NCBI RefSeq assembly: GCF_024139115.2
Contig: NC_085140.1
Coordinates: 233,742,371-233,806,370 of the forward strand
From: Armigeres subalbatus
Taxonomy: Eukaryota; Arthropoda; Insecta; Diptera; Culicidae
DNA: 64,000 nucleotides
Direction of reading: 5' to 3'
The notes under the pieces were generated by a model, which was not told where the DNA came from, did not search any database, and saw nothing but the letters and a program-made list of their open reading frames with translations. Of this stretch, positions 44,811-55,860 are shown in pieces. The position numbers and the translations under genes were made by a program. How positions within the stretch are numbered: the stretch's first letter is position 1; each line of letters opens with the position of its first letter.

Positions 44811-45002
44811 GCTCTCACTTAACAAAGTCATAAATAGCCCAATCTGAATAGGCTATAAAAATAGTTTTAGCGGGTCGCATAATGAACGCAAAATGAACTT
44901 TTGTTCGAAAAGACGACCCGCTTAAATGTCAAAATCCATCGTGTGAGTGAATTTCATGAACTCCTGCACAGGTCTATATGCCAAAAATATCTATATAAGG
45001 GT

Positions 45003-45160
45003 TCTTTCTAATATTACGTAACGCTTAATTTGATAATTTGGAACCCCTACCCTCCCTCTCGTAACACTTTTTGTCTGGAAGGTTTAATTTTTTTGTATGA
45101 TCGGTTTGACCCCCTCCCTCCCCATTCAGCGCTACGTAATTTGTGAAAGGCCCCTAAGAT
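45003..45160. mobile_element. TTACGTAACGC MITE, copy 5
   Basis: ATTACGTAACGCTTAATTTG at left and CGCTACGTAATTTGTGAAAG at right, with two C-rich tracts. Confidence 0.7.
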
Positions 45161-45192
45161 ATATATGTCGCCGTTATGATTTTTTGCAATAA

Positions 45193-45346
45193 GGCTATCT
45201 GACGTTTATCATCTTTCTCTTGCACGCGCACAGACGGGATAGGGTTTGTTTTCATACGGAAACGCTTCCGAAGCGTTTCCGTATGAAAACAAATCCTATC
45301 CCTTCCGTGCGCGAGCAAGAGAAAGATGATTAAACGTCAGATAGCT
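45193..45346. mobile_element. Near-perfect palindromic MITE (snapback), copy 1
   Basis: A 154-bp palindrome with arms of about 77 bases: GGCTATCTGACGTTTATCAT at left and ATGATTAAACGTCAGATAGC at right. Centre is around CGCTTCCGAAGCG, with only a few mismatches. Confidence 0.85.
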
Positions 45347-45373
45347 GGCTGGAGGGTCCACTATTGGGATTTT

Positions 45374-45573
45374 ACTATAGATAGTGGAATATATAGATGA
45401 GCGAAGATAAATCCTCTGTCTCCAAAAGAACTGTCAAACGTATCTCCAAACGAGCATGACGTCACGATTTCAATAGAAACGTTAAGGGCTGTGACGTCAT
45501 ATGCGCGTGTGCACGGGCAAAAAAATCGACTCAGCCATGCTTTCGCTCATCTATAGATTCTACTATCTATAGT
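45374..45573. mobile_element. MITE with ACTATAGATAGT ends
   Basis: About 32-base inverted ends: ACTATAGATAGTGGAATATA at left and its near inverse ending ACTATCTATAGT at right. The interior has two TGACGTCA-like words. Non-coding. Confidence 0.8.
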
Positions 45574-45588
45574 TTTTACTACGGCTTA

Positions 45589-45655
45589 GGCTGTGAACCA
45601 TTAAAACGATTCGTTTAACTTTTAGTTAAAATTTGACAGTTGGACGGCATGGGGA
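45589..45655. mobile_element. Fragment of the GGCTGTGAACCATT MITE
   Basis: Matches the first 65 bases of the element at 46353 (GGCTGTGAACCATT, TTTAACTTTTAGTTAAAATT) and is then cut by the second palindromic MITE. Confidence 0.65.
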
Positions 45656-45742
45656 GGATAAGATTTGTTTTCATCGGAAAACGCTTCGGAAGCGTTTCCC
45701 GATGAAAACAAACCCCATTCTTTCTGTGAGCGTGCAAGATAA

Positions 45743-46275
45743 ACACTAATAAAAATCCACACATTTTTATTGGCAAAAATCTAAAGAAATTTACAAATAA
45801 ATTTTATGTGTGCGTTAATAACCACCCGCTATAGGAGAATCCACTTAAAGGTTAATAGTTAATAACGGTTATGTGTGTTTCCACATATATGCTATGCGAA
45901 TTCACATAGCCGTTATGTGAGAAATGCTATAGTAGTGCGGTAAGACGCGCGGCTACAAAGCAAGACCATGCTGAGGGTGGCTGGGTTCGATTCCCGGTGC
46001 CGGTCTAGGTAATTTTCGGATTGGAAATTGTCTCGACTTCCCTGGGCATAAAAGTATCATCGTGCTAGCCTCATGATATACGAATGCAAAAATGGTAACC
46101 TGGCTTAGAAACCTCGCAGTTAATAACTGTGGAAGTGCTTAGCGAACACTAAGCTGCGAGGCGGCTCTGTCCCAGTGTGGGGATGTAATGCCAATAAGAA
46201 GAAGAAGAAGAAGAAACTATAGTAAAAATTTATGTGTGCCACACATAATGGATATGATTGGATTTTTGTCAGTGA
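45743..46275. mobile_element. ACACTAATAAAAATCC MITE, copy 3, interrupted
   Basis: Left part 45743-45934 and right part 46217-46275 match the copy at 42335-42581, with the Feilai SINE between. Ends ACACTAATAAAAATCC and GGATTTTTGTCAGTG. Confidence 0.8.
45935..46216 (+). mobile_element. Feilai: Feilai SINE
   Basis: tRNA-derived head with B-box GGGTTCGATTCCCGGTG, the Feilai-type body (CTCGACTTCCCTGGGCATAA, GAACACTAAGCTGCGAGGCG) and a 3' (AAG)n/GAA-rich tail. The 8-bp CTATAGTA is duplicated at 45927-45934 and 46217-46224, showing a retroposition event into the MITE. This is the strongest single marker for an Aedes-type genome. Confidence 0.88.
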
Positions 46276-46352
46276 AGATGACTAAACGTCAGCAAGCTCT
46301 ATGCTTTTATATAAGTCACCATTTTTTGTTTAAATTTTGCATCATACACTAA

Positions 46353-46897
46353 GGCTGTGAACCATTCCACCGATTCGTTTAACTTTTAGTTAAAATTTGA
46401 CAGTTCGATGGTTATTTCGCCGTGGTTAAAAATAACCCTGCTCCGGAGCATGGTTAGATTTGACAGTTCGATAGTTAAACCACAGAGAAACAGACGTCTC
46501 ACTTAGAACAAATTGCAATCAAAATCATCGTCACGAAAACATTGTCGCCCAATGCTAAAATCCCGGTGAGTGGCCAAGCGGAAACCAGATGGCGGTAGTG
46601 TGCAAACGTCAAACACAAGCAAAATCGATGAAAGCGCCATCGGTGGCCGATTGACCACCTACAAAAAGTTAAATAAACCGTTAAAAAGGTGTACGATGGA
46701 ACATATGTTGAGTGAGACGTCTGTTTCTCTGTGGTTAAACTTTGTTCGCGAGAAAATTGGCGCCAAATCCATTTCGTTCCGAATAACTATCAATCTGTCA
46801 AAACTCAAACTAAAATTTTAACCACGATGGGAAAATAACCATCGAAGTGTCAAATTTTAACTAAAAGTTAAACGAATCGGTGGAATGGTTCACAGTC
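46353..46897. mobile_element. Harbinger-like MITE with TAA duplication and inner inverted repeat
   Basis: Inverted ends of about 70 bases starting GGCTGTGAACCATTCCACCG. TAA flanks both sides (46350-46352 and 46898-46900). Inside is a second inverted pair, GTTAAACCACAGAGAAACAG at about 46470 and CTGTTTCTCTGTGGTTAAAC at about 46721. The 83-codon ORF at 46570-46821 spans the inner arm and has no domain. Confidence 0.8.
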
Positions 46898-46900
46898 TAA

Positions 46901-47265
46901 CATGTTAGTGCACGCTTGCAGTTGGTCTTCTGCCTCACCTTATTATCCAGCATTGGTTTTGGACGCGAGTATCAACTGTCAATTGACGGATAGTGTGGCG
47001 TTTTGATTTTTTATTAGCGGTTTGTTTATTTTATTCAAAATGCACACAAAGTCCTCGCGAAGATGTGTTCGCATTTCGCGATGTTGATAAATTCGCTACA
47101 TTTTTCTCAAGTCAACTCATTTGTCGCGTCTCCCCGCTGTGGTGAAGGTCGTGATCGATTCCGGTAAAAGAAACGAGAGCGAGCTGACGCACCAGGTTAA
47201 AGTTTTGCGCATCTACTGCTGAGACGAGCAACAGAAAATTTATTATTACCGAGCTGTCAGAGACG
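46901..47265 (+). promoter_or_regulatory. Probable promoter and 5' UTR of the ABHD gene
   Basis: Unique sequence between the last MITE and the ATG at 47266. It becomes less AT-rich toward the gene and lacks a TATA box at an obvious distance. CAGTT-like initiator words near 46918 and 46975 are possible starts. The role is inferred from position only. Confidence 0.35.
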
Positions 47266-49485
47266 ATGATTGAAGTTGAAACTCCGTCCCCTGCATCCGA
47301 TCGCGGGTAAGTAGAAAGTGCAACTCAATATTTGGAAGATGCATATAAGTCGCTTATAGTTGTAATACTGATTCTAGGTGGTTTAGCTGGACTAGATTTT
47401 CCTTCAATATGTTGCGCTCAATCGAAAAATCTATCTTATCACGTAAGTAGTAGTATTTCATTATCTTGATGGTAGCAACTAGCAAAATGTTTAGCTGCGA
47501 ATAAATTTCAGTAATCATTGTCGTCATTTCGGAATGTGTCTGGTAGAAGTATAGGTATTTGGCGTTGTATTTCGTTCAACTAAGATGTATATGTTTCCAA
47601 GCGGTTTATCTCAATTCAAGTAAAATTGAGGTGATTACCAGACTATAGTTAGGTAAATATATAGACAGTGCCAGAACAGTTTTTTTTAGTTTTTCAGTTC
47701 TTTAAAGCTACTATATAGATCGTCAAATGGCACTCCCTATAAAATATACGAGAAGGGCAAAAACATTAGAATCTCCAAACGCTTTCTTTTTGAATCATGA
47801 TTCGAAAATCGAAGCGATTTCATTGTAGCCTTAAATAATAACCGAATTAACTTGATGAGATTTCTATTAAGGTAGTCTTGTTTACTTCATAATAACTTTT
47901 ATTTCCTTTCGATGCAAACGAAATTGGAGCAAATTTTCACATCTTTGCTTAGATTTGTTTGTAGAACATAATATGTAGTGAGGCTGAACGTGATTATCAG
48001 AATGACGAATCCGGCAACAAATAAGATGGAAACGAGGATAAAAACGCCTATTATACGTATACAAAAAAAGTATTATTATCCTCTGAAAAAAACCTGATAC
48101 CATTTTGAAAATTAGGAATTCCATCCGATACAGAGGATGTTACTGAAACATACTTAAATTTATCATCACAGTTCTATCTAAATGAACTGTACGCAATAAA
48201 GTTTGCAATAAGGTAGATGATGAAATTTTGAGCAATTATGTTTAGGTACGTCTGAAACATGACGTCACAGCATAAGCAGATAAAAATGCTAACTCATGAT
48301 CCATGATGAATGAGTGACTTTGCTTATTTACTAAATCGTTATCACACGCTCGTTTAGATTGTGTGTGTATTTATACAAACCATAGAGGCTGAATGTTGAG
48401 GAAGGGCTTGATTTGTGAGTTGATTTGAAACAGGAGAACAACATTAAATTTGTTTGCCGTATGGTAGCTGTTACAATCTTGCTATTTTTCACTAAAAAGA
48501 TCACCTCGTGCGCTTTTTTTTTGTATTTTTATTACGCTTAATCAATAAAGTATACCAAGAGGCTGTGGAGTTATCCTTATAACAAACTATTGATAGAAAT
48601 CCCTGATATCTGTATATGTACATATGTGTGTTTTTGGTACTCATCCTGTACTGTTTGTAACCAACTTGCATATGGCGGAGAATTCTGTCTTCATTCCACG
48701 TATAGACGACTAGCGCATCGAATAGACTAGCGCACCCACATACGCAACGCTTGGCCCAGACATATGGTTTTCTATGCTTGTGGCAATTAAAAAGCACATG
48801 GCCATCAAACCCAAAATGACACTGACTAAAATTGAATTCGCGGGCCTTTACATTCATTCAGCGCAACCTAAACCGGAAATCATGTCAAGCCAATTAGTAT
48901 GTACTAACTATAATATTGAACTGCCAGTAATTATATTTCTGAGTTCAAGAAAAGAATCACTGATTTTGTTTTAATTGAGCTAACTCACTGTAGATTTTGT
49001 AGCGAAGCATTTGGCCCATGTTTAATTAAATTGTTTAACTCATTCTGCTCCAAAGACCGATAAGCATCAAAATTTTATTTTCTTCTGTAATCGACCTTAC
49101 CAGATTTACGGCTTCCATACCGGGGGATGTTCGTCGACATTGGACCATGCGTGGGAGAAGCCGATAAAGTGTGGACCATCGCCATGAATAATGAATCTAA
49201 ACGGGTACCGATCGTGATGCTCCATGGCCTTGGGGCAGGAGTTGCATTGTGGGTGTTGAATTTGGATGAAATTGCGCGGCACAGACCGGTCTACGCGATC
49301 GATATCCTTGGCTTTGGACGCAGTTCACGACCCAAGTTTGCCGACGACGCTATGATTGCGGAAAAGCAATTGGTGAAATCGATCGACGAGTGGCGCAAGG
49401 AGGTTGGCCTGAAGGAAATGATAGTGCTAGGCCATTCCATGGGTGGATTCTTAGCCACCAGTTATGCCCTGTCGTATCCCGATCG
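47266..49485 (+). CDS. ABHD4/ABHD5-type alpha/beta hydrolase, first three coding exons
   Basis: Exons 47266-47306, 47378-47442 and 49104-49485 join by GT-AG with consistent phases (2, 1, then open with 2 bases left) to give 162 codons. The start is the ATG at 47266. Residues about 70-160 are the N-terminal half of an alpha/beta hydrolase: oxyanion loop HGLG (76-79), DILGFGRSSRP, and nucleophile elbow GHSMGG with Ser147. The wording VALWVLNLDEI and SIDEWRKEVGL matches the ABHD4/ABHD5 (CGI-58) group, which acts on N-acylphospholipids or controls triglyceride lipase at lipid droplets. Serine in the elbow is as in ABHD4; vertebrate ABHD5 has Asn. The remaining exons, with Asp and His of the triad, lie beyond the window, so intron 3 exceeds 14.5 kb and holds the TEs from 50.0 to 64.0 kb. 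Confidence 0.88.
47443..49103. other. Intron 2 of the ABHD gene
   Basis: Bounded by GTAAGT at 47443 and a CAG ending at 49103. AT-rich. Two ORFs (47882-48124 and 48501-48857, minus) have no recognisable domain. The latter includes short Cys-rich wording but no known motif. Confidence 0.6.
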
Positions 49486-50007
49486 GTAAGTTACTTTTTT
49501 GGTTTCCGTAAAAAATCGTTATACCAATCCAATCCAAGACACTAATGATTTGAGACACAGTTTTCATCATAAATTTTGAACTCATCAATCGATCATACCC
49601 ATGACTTATAATATGTATCACAACCATGATTGATATATGTTATAATGCTTAATACACAATAGAGAAGAAACGCCAACTTGGAAATATTCTTTCTAATAAT
49701 TAATAAGGATTTAGATTTGCCTCCGCTCTTATCTACGGCTCACGTTCGAATGCTTTATTGAAAATCATCTCTCTACGAGAGGGTTTAAACATTTGATTTT
49801 ACCGAGTACACTCTAAAGTATTTTGTTCAGAGAACCTGAATATTACAGTTCTCCTCTTTTTAGAAAATTCTTACGGAATTTATTTATACATTTCTAAACA
49901 CAAGACCTTTACTTGCTTTTAAAATAATTCTCTATAATTTCACACATATTCGATTTCGCACTATTTAGCGATTCATTTTTAACAGCTAGTTGATTTTCTA
50001 AATTTCA
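49486..50007. other. Start of ABHD intron 3, no feature
   Basis: AT-rich unique sequence after the donor GTAAGT at 49486. Nothing coding or repetitive recognised before the gypsy fragment. Confidence 0.5.
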
Positions 50008-51035
50008 TTATTTGGCTTCCTGTCTTCCGGTCTTCGATTTCGTTAGAATTAGACTACGTATATGGAGATACTTCTTTTTCAGCGGTGGATCCTCCTCATC
50101 ATTGTTCGAAGCATCAAATCCAAAACAGTCCTCTTCCATCGAAACACTTCTTCGACGTTTCATAGATGTAGGCTGATTCATGTTGACAAACACTTTCGCC
50201 TGCCGTCGTGGTGTGTGTAAAACTTTCAACTGTTGGCGATGCGCAGTCAATTTATGTCCTTTCAGAGATATCTGGAAAATATGTTTAGATATTCGTTTAA
50301 TAAATTTTGCTTCCAACCATCTTTGTAAATCTTTTTTGTTATAATTTTTATAGAACAACTTATCCCCTGTCACTAGCTTGTCGAAATTATCAGGAATTAG
50401 TGTTCCTACGTCAAAAGTCACTGCCTTTCCAGAGGGCATATCTGATTTATTATCATGTTTATAGTTTTTCGGTGGTTTTAATAAATCAATAAGCATTTTA
50501 GGCTTGAAATTTAGTACGTTTTCTGAAGGAACCTTTCCTTCTGTGCCAAAATAACTATTTCTATAGTTGATTAGGAATAAATTTAATCGATCTTCTATAT
50601 CCAAAGATCTCGTCTTTTCATCTAAAAGATATTTTTTAATACATCCTTAGCTACCCTCACCATACGTTCTGCCTGCCCATTGCTGGCAGGATTGTAGGGC
50701 GGACTTTTTAAAACTTTGATTCCCTGATGCTCCAAGAAGCTTATAAACTCGTTAGAATTGAAAGGCGGACCACCATCTGTAACAACCACATCTGGCAGTC
50801 TGAACCTTGCGAATAGTGGAATGAATTTTCTTATGACTGATTTTGCATTAGTACCATAGCGCATGATTTCCACTTCAAGCCACTTTGAATGGCTATCCAC
50901 GATAAGAAGAAAGGTTTTCTTATCGAAATAAAAAAAAATCCGCATGTATACGGCTAAACGGACGACTAGTAGGTATCCAAGATGTCATAGATTTTGGCTT
51001 AGGTACAACTGCCATTTTTATACACGGTTCACAAG
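50008..51035 (-). pseudogene. Ty3/gypsy retrotransposon integrase fragment, frameshifted
   Basis: Minus strand. The upstream part (51035-50946) has a CEPC pair of the integrase zinc finger and SWIPTSRPFSRIHADFF. 50945-50622 has the catalytic core: first Asp in VDSHSKW, second in VVTDGGPPF, Glu in NGQAERMV. The frame is broken near 50615 by a stop plus shift. The C-terminal part (50604-50008) has WLEAKFIKRISKHIFQISLK and a basic tail. No protease, reverse transcriptase or LTR is seen. It abuts the 3' end of the L1-type LINE and may have truncated it. Confidence 0.8.
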
Positions 51036-51081
51036 TTTTAATCTACTTTAAAAATCTGAGAACCCCAATAGTAACGAATAA

Positions 51082-52450
51082 CTAGTTTTTTAATTCTTCT
51101 ATATGGATTCTGTCCGGTGCTAAAATTTGTCCTACATACCAGAGTTTACTTAATATAAAGGTTTTGATAATCCAAACTTTCTGAATAATATTTAGATTTC
51201 TAATCCCTATCGATCCCAAAGCACATTTGCATCGGGTTATCAAAGTTCTGTAATTATTATCTGTCATTTCCTTCCAATTTTGTTCGAATATAACGCCTAA
51301 TATTTTTAACTGCCTTTCCTCTTTAATTTTCTGTGGTCCTATCATAATATTATTAATTCTTAGAAATCTCGATTTTTTTAGATTCAATTTGATATCGAAC
51401 GTTGTTCCATATTCATCTGCTATTTTTAAGACTGTATCGAATTCTAAATCTGTTCTTATAATAATCGTAACATCATCTGCGTATGCAATTATTTTAATGA
51501 ATTCACTGTCAATAAGAATTCCAGTTATTGACTGATAGACTTGTCTAATGAACGGTTCTAGATATAAAACATATAATAGCATAGATAAGGGACAGCCTTG
51601 TCTAACTGATTTTTCAACCTTGAAGCTGTTTGTTAGATGTCCATTGAATAATACCCTCGACGAAGCATTTCGATATAAATTTTTTATGCAATTCACTAAC
51701 TGCGATGGGATATTGTACGCTTCTAACACTTGCCATAGTCTGATGTGATTTACATTATCAAATGCTTTTTCCATATCTAAACTAAAAATTGTTGTCTTGA
51801 ATCTTTTCGACCCATTTCCTTTAGCTACTATAGTTCTCAACTTATCAAGACTTTCAATACAAGACTTGCTGGCGACGCATGATGTTTGTCCTTGCTCTAT
51901 CACTTTTCCTAAAACCTTTTGAACGCGATTTACAATAATTTTTGTGAAAATTTTGTAATCGCAGTTCAAGAGGCTAATAGGTCGATAGCCTGAGATGTTT
52001 TTAGAACAACCCGATTTTGGAATCAATGTTATATATCCTTCGCAAAAAGCAGAATGGGGAATAACATCGCCATGCAATAATTCGTTGAAAAGTTTCAGCA
52101 TATCATTTTTTAGCAAATCAAAATGTTTCACATAGAATTCATAGTTTATGCCATCAGGTCCCGGTGTTTTTTTCTTCCTACAGCTTAGAACAACTTGTTT
52201 TAGCTTATCTTCGTTAATATTCTGTATCAAATTATTAGAATCTTGTTCTCCTAGCTTCTTGTTTATGTACTCAAGAGATTCACAATGATCTTCAGCAATA
52301 TTTTGCTTTGCGAAATTTTTTGAGAATTGTTGGAAAATAAACTTTTTTAAATCATTTGTACCACTAATGATCATATTGCCATCATACATTCCTGTTATAG
52401 TTTTGCTTTTTAAACTTTTATGACGAGCTATGATTTGATAAATATTGACT
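51082..52450 (-). pseudogene. L1/Tx1-type LINE ORF2: reverse transcriptase half
   Basis: Open for 436 codons on the minus strand (52389-51082), continuing upstream in the same frame to 52450. RT blocks in order: TPGPDGINYEFYVKHF, GYRPISLLNCDYKIFTKII, FSLDMEKAFDNVNH, RQGCPLSMLLYVLYLEPFI, catalytic IAYADDVTIII, and LKILGVIFEQNW. All catalytic Asp are present. The C-terminal end after HIEELKN is missing (gypsy fragment follows), and the N-terminal endonuclease half is displaced to 62326-63400 by a 9.9-kb insertion. Clade call rests on the wording around GYRPISLLNCDYK. Confidence 0.85.
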
Positions 52451-53158
52451 TTTTGCCTTTCTCGTACACTAAGTGTACGTAAAGGCTATAATATTGCTTC
52501 AAAAACAAAATTTTGATAGGAGGCCCGGAGGGCCGATTTTTATATACCGATCGACTCAGCTCGACGAATTGAGGTGATGTCTGTATGTGTGTATGTATGT
52601 ATGTGTGTGTGTGTGTATGTGTGTATGTGTACAAATTTTGTAGACACACTTTTTTGAACTTCCCATTGTCCGATTTGCTCGCAACAAGTTGCAGACGACG
52701 CGGAATTCAGTCCCATTGTTTGCTATTGAAAATTAGATCAATAGCTCATCGCAATCTGGAGTTATGGCCAAACTGTTTTTGCGAATAAAAAAATAGCAAA
52801 ATGTTCTCAACTGAATACACCTTGATTCGAACTTCTGACCTCTGGGGTGGAAGGCGCTTGCCATACCACAAAACTATTGGAACACACATGGTATGAGTAA
52901 ACCGAAGTCGTACAGTATTTATCAAATTAGTATGTGTGCATTTCTTTTCAAAGCCACAGAGTTCACTCTGCTAGGGTAACGGTGCCAATATTGGAAGTAT
53001 TATTGAATCAATGAAAGAAAATATATATTTGATAATTCGAAATTGACATTTTTAATGCATTAACAAATAGACAAACTTTGAATTTGCTAGAAATGAAATT
53101 GGATTCATTTCGTCTTAATAATTAATCTAAATTGCTTGGAGGTAAAATGAGCTCCACT

Positions 53159-53242
53159 ATACTGCCGTCGCAAGCATAATCGTCCAATATTGATTTTGCA
53201 TGGAAGAAAATATGAAACAGTTACGCTTGCGGCGGCAGTATA
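53159..53242. mobile_element. 84-bp palindromic MITE, copy 1
   Basis: ATACTGCCGTCGCAAGCATAA at left mirrors TTACGCTTGCGGCGGCAGTAT at right, 40 bases between. TA-rich flanks suggest a Tc1/mariner-type MITE. Confidence 0.75.
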
Positions 53243-53906
53243 TAGGTAGGAAAGCCAATTTGTTGGAGAAATTATTGTTTTCAATTAATATTCATAATGG
53301 CACAATTACAACGTGTCGCTTCAAGTAAAGCAAACGTTAAGTAATGCAATGATGAACAATATTATTAAGACCCCATTGTCTCCACTGAGGCCATGATCGC
53401 CTTATAAGTGTTTATTTGGGTAACCTTTAACGAAAAGAAATGTGTTCAATAATTAATAACGTTTCTCTTTACTAAACGTAATCAGGCCCATTTTTTATAT
53501 TATTTTGCTATCATGCGCTCGCATACCCTACATACGAGTTCGATCAGCGGCGTTCAATCAGCGTATGGGAGCGCAGCTGATGTGCGTGAGGACGCTATGC
53601 AAGCACATTTCGGCGGGAGCGAACGGCACTGCATTCGCTTCATTCGCTTGCCGTCGGATGAATATCGCAGAAGGAAGCATCACCAACACACCGCATGGCC
53701 CTGACGAAAGCGAGTAAACAAAATGGGGGCCGGATGGTGCCTTTTTATTTCACCCGGCAAGGGATATAGGACGTCAATTTTAAAATGGTTGTTAAAACGT
53801 TAAAACACATTTTAACCGAAAATAGTTGGATTTTTCAGGTTCGAAATTTAATTTACTTTTAGATTGGCAACACGAAAGCATAGCATAGCATATGTGATTG
53901 TACAAA

Positions 53907-54571
53907 GCTAATAATATGTTAGGATTCATAAAAAGGTTTGGCTACAACTTCCACGATCCATACACTACAAAAACATTATATATTGCTTATGTCAGATCGA
54001 TACTTGAATATTGCAGCATAGTTTGGTCACCTTACACAGTCACGCATGACACAAGAATTGAGTCGGTACAAAAGCAATTTTTATTATATGCACTACGCAA
54101 GTTGGGGTGGACTCAACTTCCACTCCCGTCTTATAAAGCACGATGCATGCTAATTAGTATACAAACATTGAAGGAACGACGGGAATATGCGATGCTATCT
54201 TTCATTAATGATGTTATCTCGAACAAGGTCGACTCAGAGGCAATATTATCTAAATTAAATTTTTATATCCCACAAAGACCTTTGCGAAATCGAACTTTAT
54301 TTGCCTGTAGTAGTCATCGTACAAACTATGCGAAATTCGGACCCATAAATCAAATGATGGCTGCTTATAATAAACATTGGAATGCTATTGATTTCAATAC
54401 ATCTAAGACTAAATTGAAACAATACTTGCGTACTCAGTAAATGCTTGGTGTGTATAATTTTCATATCGGATAAAAGTGTTTAGTAATTTTAAGTAACGGA
54501 GAACTATATTATAAGACTAAATCTGTATCAAACGGTCTACAGACATGATTGACGACAATAAATAAATAAAA
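53907..54571 (+). mobile_element. 5'-truncated LINE inserted in block copy 1
   Basis: Open frame 53898-54440 reads the C-terminal part of a LINE ORF2: AYVRSILEYCSIVWSPYTVT, ESVQKQFLLYALRKLGW, LISIQTLKERREYAMLSFIN. It ends with TAA and an AATAAATAAATAAAA tail. The matching place in block copy 2 (TACAAATCGTGGG, about 57828) is uninterrupted, so the insertion is newer than the block duplication. Jockey/CR1-like by wording; exact clade not assigned. Confidence 0.8.
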
Positions 54572-54924
54572 TCGTGGGTGTCTATACAATGCTCAATTGA
54601 GCAATCTACTGTATATTGTCGCAAATTGGTACTTGGGATTAGTACCTTTTCCTATACAGTAGCAGTTGTATACCTGGCCACGTCCTTACAATCACGGAAG
54701 GAAGGGAAGGAATGTTAGTTCAACATCTACTAGTGAAGATGCAGGGAACCCATACTACCTTCATAGATGTCTCGGGAAGGAAAATTTGTGTTAGTGTGAA
54801 AGGTGAATAATAGGGAGCTCTATTCGACAATATAGAGCGTTTGTCAATAACAGTATATGCTGTAAAAATAATAAAATATATTCATCAATTTACTTACGAA
54901 CCGTCCTAAGGAAAAACAAAACAA

Positions 54925-55590
54925 AACACAAAATTTCGGCAAATCGCGCGATCGTTCCGCCGTCCGAAACAAGAGCCAACTCGCACTGCACTAATTAACT
55001 TTATTACCGACCGCGCAATGCAAAACACAAAATTTCGGCAAATCGCGTGATCGTTCTGCCGTCCGAAACAAGAGCCAACTCGCACTGAACTAATTAACTT
55101 TATTATCGGCCGCGCAATGCAAAACACAAAATTTCGGCAAACCGCGCGATCGTTCCGCCGTCCGAAACAAGAGCCAACTCGCACTGCACTAATTAACTTT
55201 ATTACCGGCCGCGCAATGCAAAACTCAAAATTTCGGCAAATCGCGCGATCGTTCCGCCGTCCGAAACAAGAGCCAACTCGCACTGCACTAATTAACTTTA
55301 TTACCGGCCGCGCAATGCAAAACACAAAATTTCGGCAAACCGCGCGATCGTTCCGCCGTCCGGAAACAAGAGCCAACACGCACTGCACTAATTAACTTTA
55401 TTACCGGCCGCGCAATGCAAAACACAAAATTTCGGCAAATCGCGCGATTGTTCTGCCGTCCGAAACAAGAGCCAACACGCACTGAACTGGTTAACTTTAT
55501 TACCGGCCGCGCAATGCAAAACACAAAATTTCGGCAAATCGCGCGATCGTCCCGCCGTCCGAAACAAGAGCCAACTCGCACTGCCACTTT
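54925..55590. repeat. 99-bp tandem array, copy 1 (7 units)
   Basis: Units of 99 bp (starts of CCGCGCAATG at 55011, 55110, 55209 and on), each with TTTCGGCAAATCGCGCGATC and GCACTAATTAACTTTATTAC. Since 99 is 33 codons, both strands stay open with a 33-residue period; one extra G near 55362 breaks the frame in this copy. TTTTAGATTGGCAACACGAA flanks the insert region on both sides (53858 and 55586). Confidence 0.88.
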
Positions 55591-55860
55591 TAGATTGGCA
55601 ACACGAAAGTCTAATTATTTCGATTAAACAACATGTGTAGATATGTAGCCTGATATAAAGGTGTAGACTTCGGCTATCTGTTGGTGGTGTTGGATTGCGT
55701 GGGAGTGCTCTCGCCTCTTAGATTTGACGAATCGATGTTCTAATCTTTGTTTACAAACGCAGAGAATTCGTTTTAAAAATTTGGTATTGAGTTAAAATAA
55801 AAATTGTTTCAAGTTCATTGGTATTATACTAGAAAATATGTTTTTGAAAAAAAAAGAATA

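Larger units (their letters stand above)
29410..44855. mobile_element. 15.4-kb composite element with 44-bp inverted ends
   Basis: The left end TAGCCTATTCAGATTGGGCT and the next 24 bases recur inverted at 44811-44855 with one difference. Inside are the foldback 29453-43459 and a unique part 43460-44810 with a short spliced reading frame. Most of its length is later insertions. No transposase was recognised. Confidence 0.75.
45656..46300. mobile_element. Palindromic MITE copy 2, interrupted
   Basis: GATTTGTTTTCATCGGAAAA, a GCTTCGGAAGC centre, and the mirror side repeat the plan of 45193-45346. The right arm is cut after GCAAGAT by the MITE at 45743 and resumes at about 46276 (AGATGACTAAACGTCAG). 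Confidence 0.65.

Noticed and set aside
48501..48857. 118-codon minus ORF in intron 2 of the ABHD gene
   Set aside because: No domain, and it is in a clear intron on the opposite strand; the Lys/Thr-rich end derives from a poly-A tract.
53505..53717. 70-codon ORF with GC-rich composition, repeated at 57432
   Set aside because: Present identically in both block copies in two competing frames, with no domain; more likely part of the repeat.
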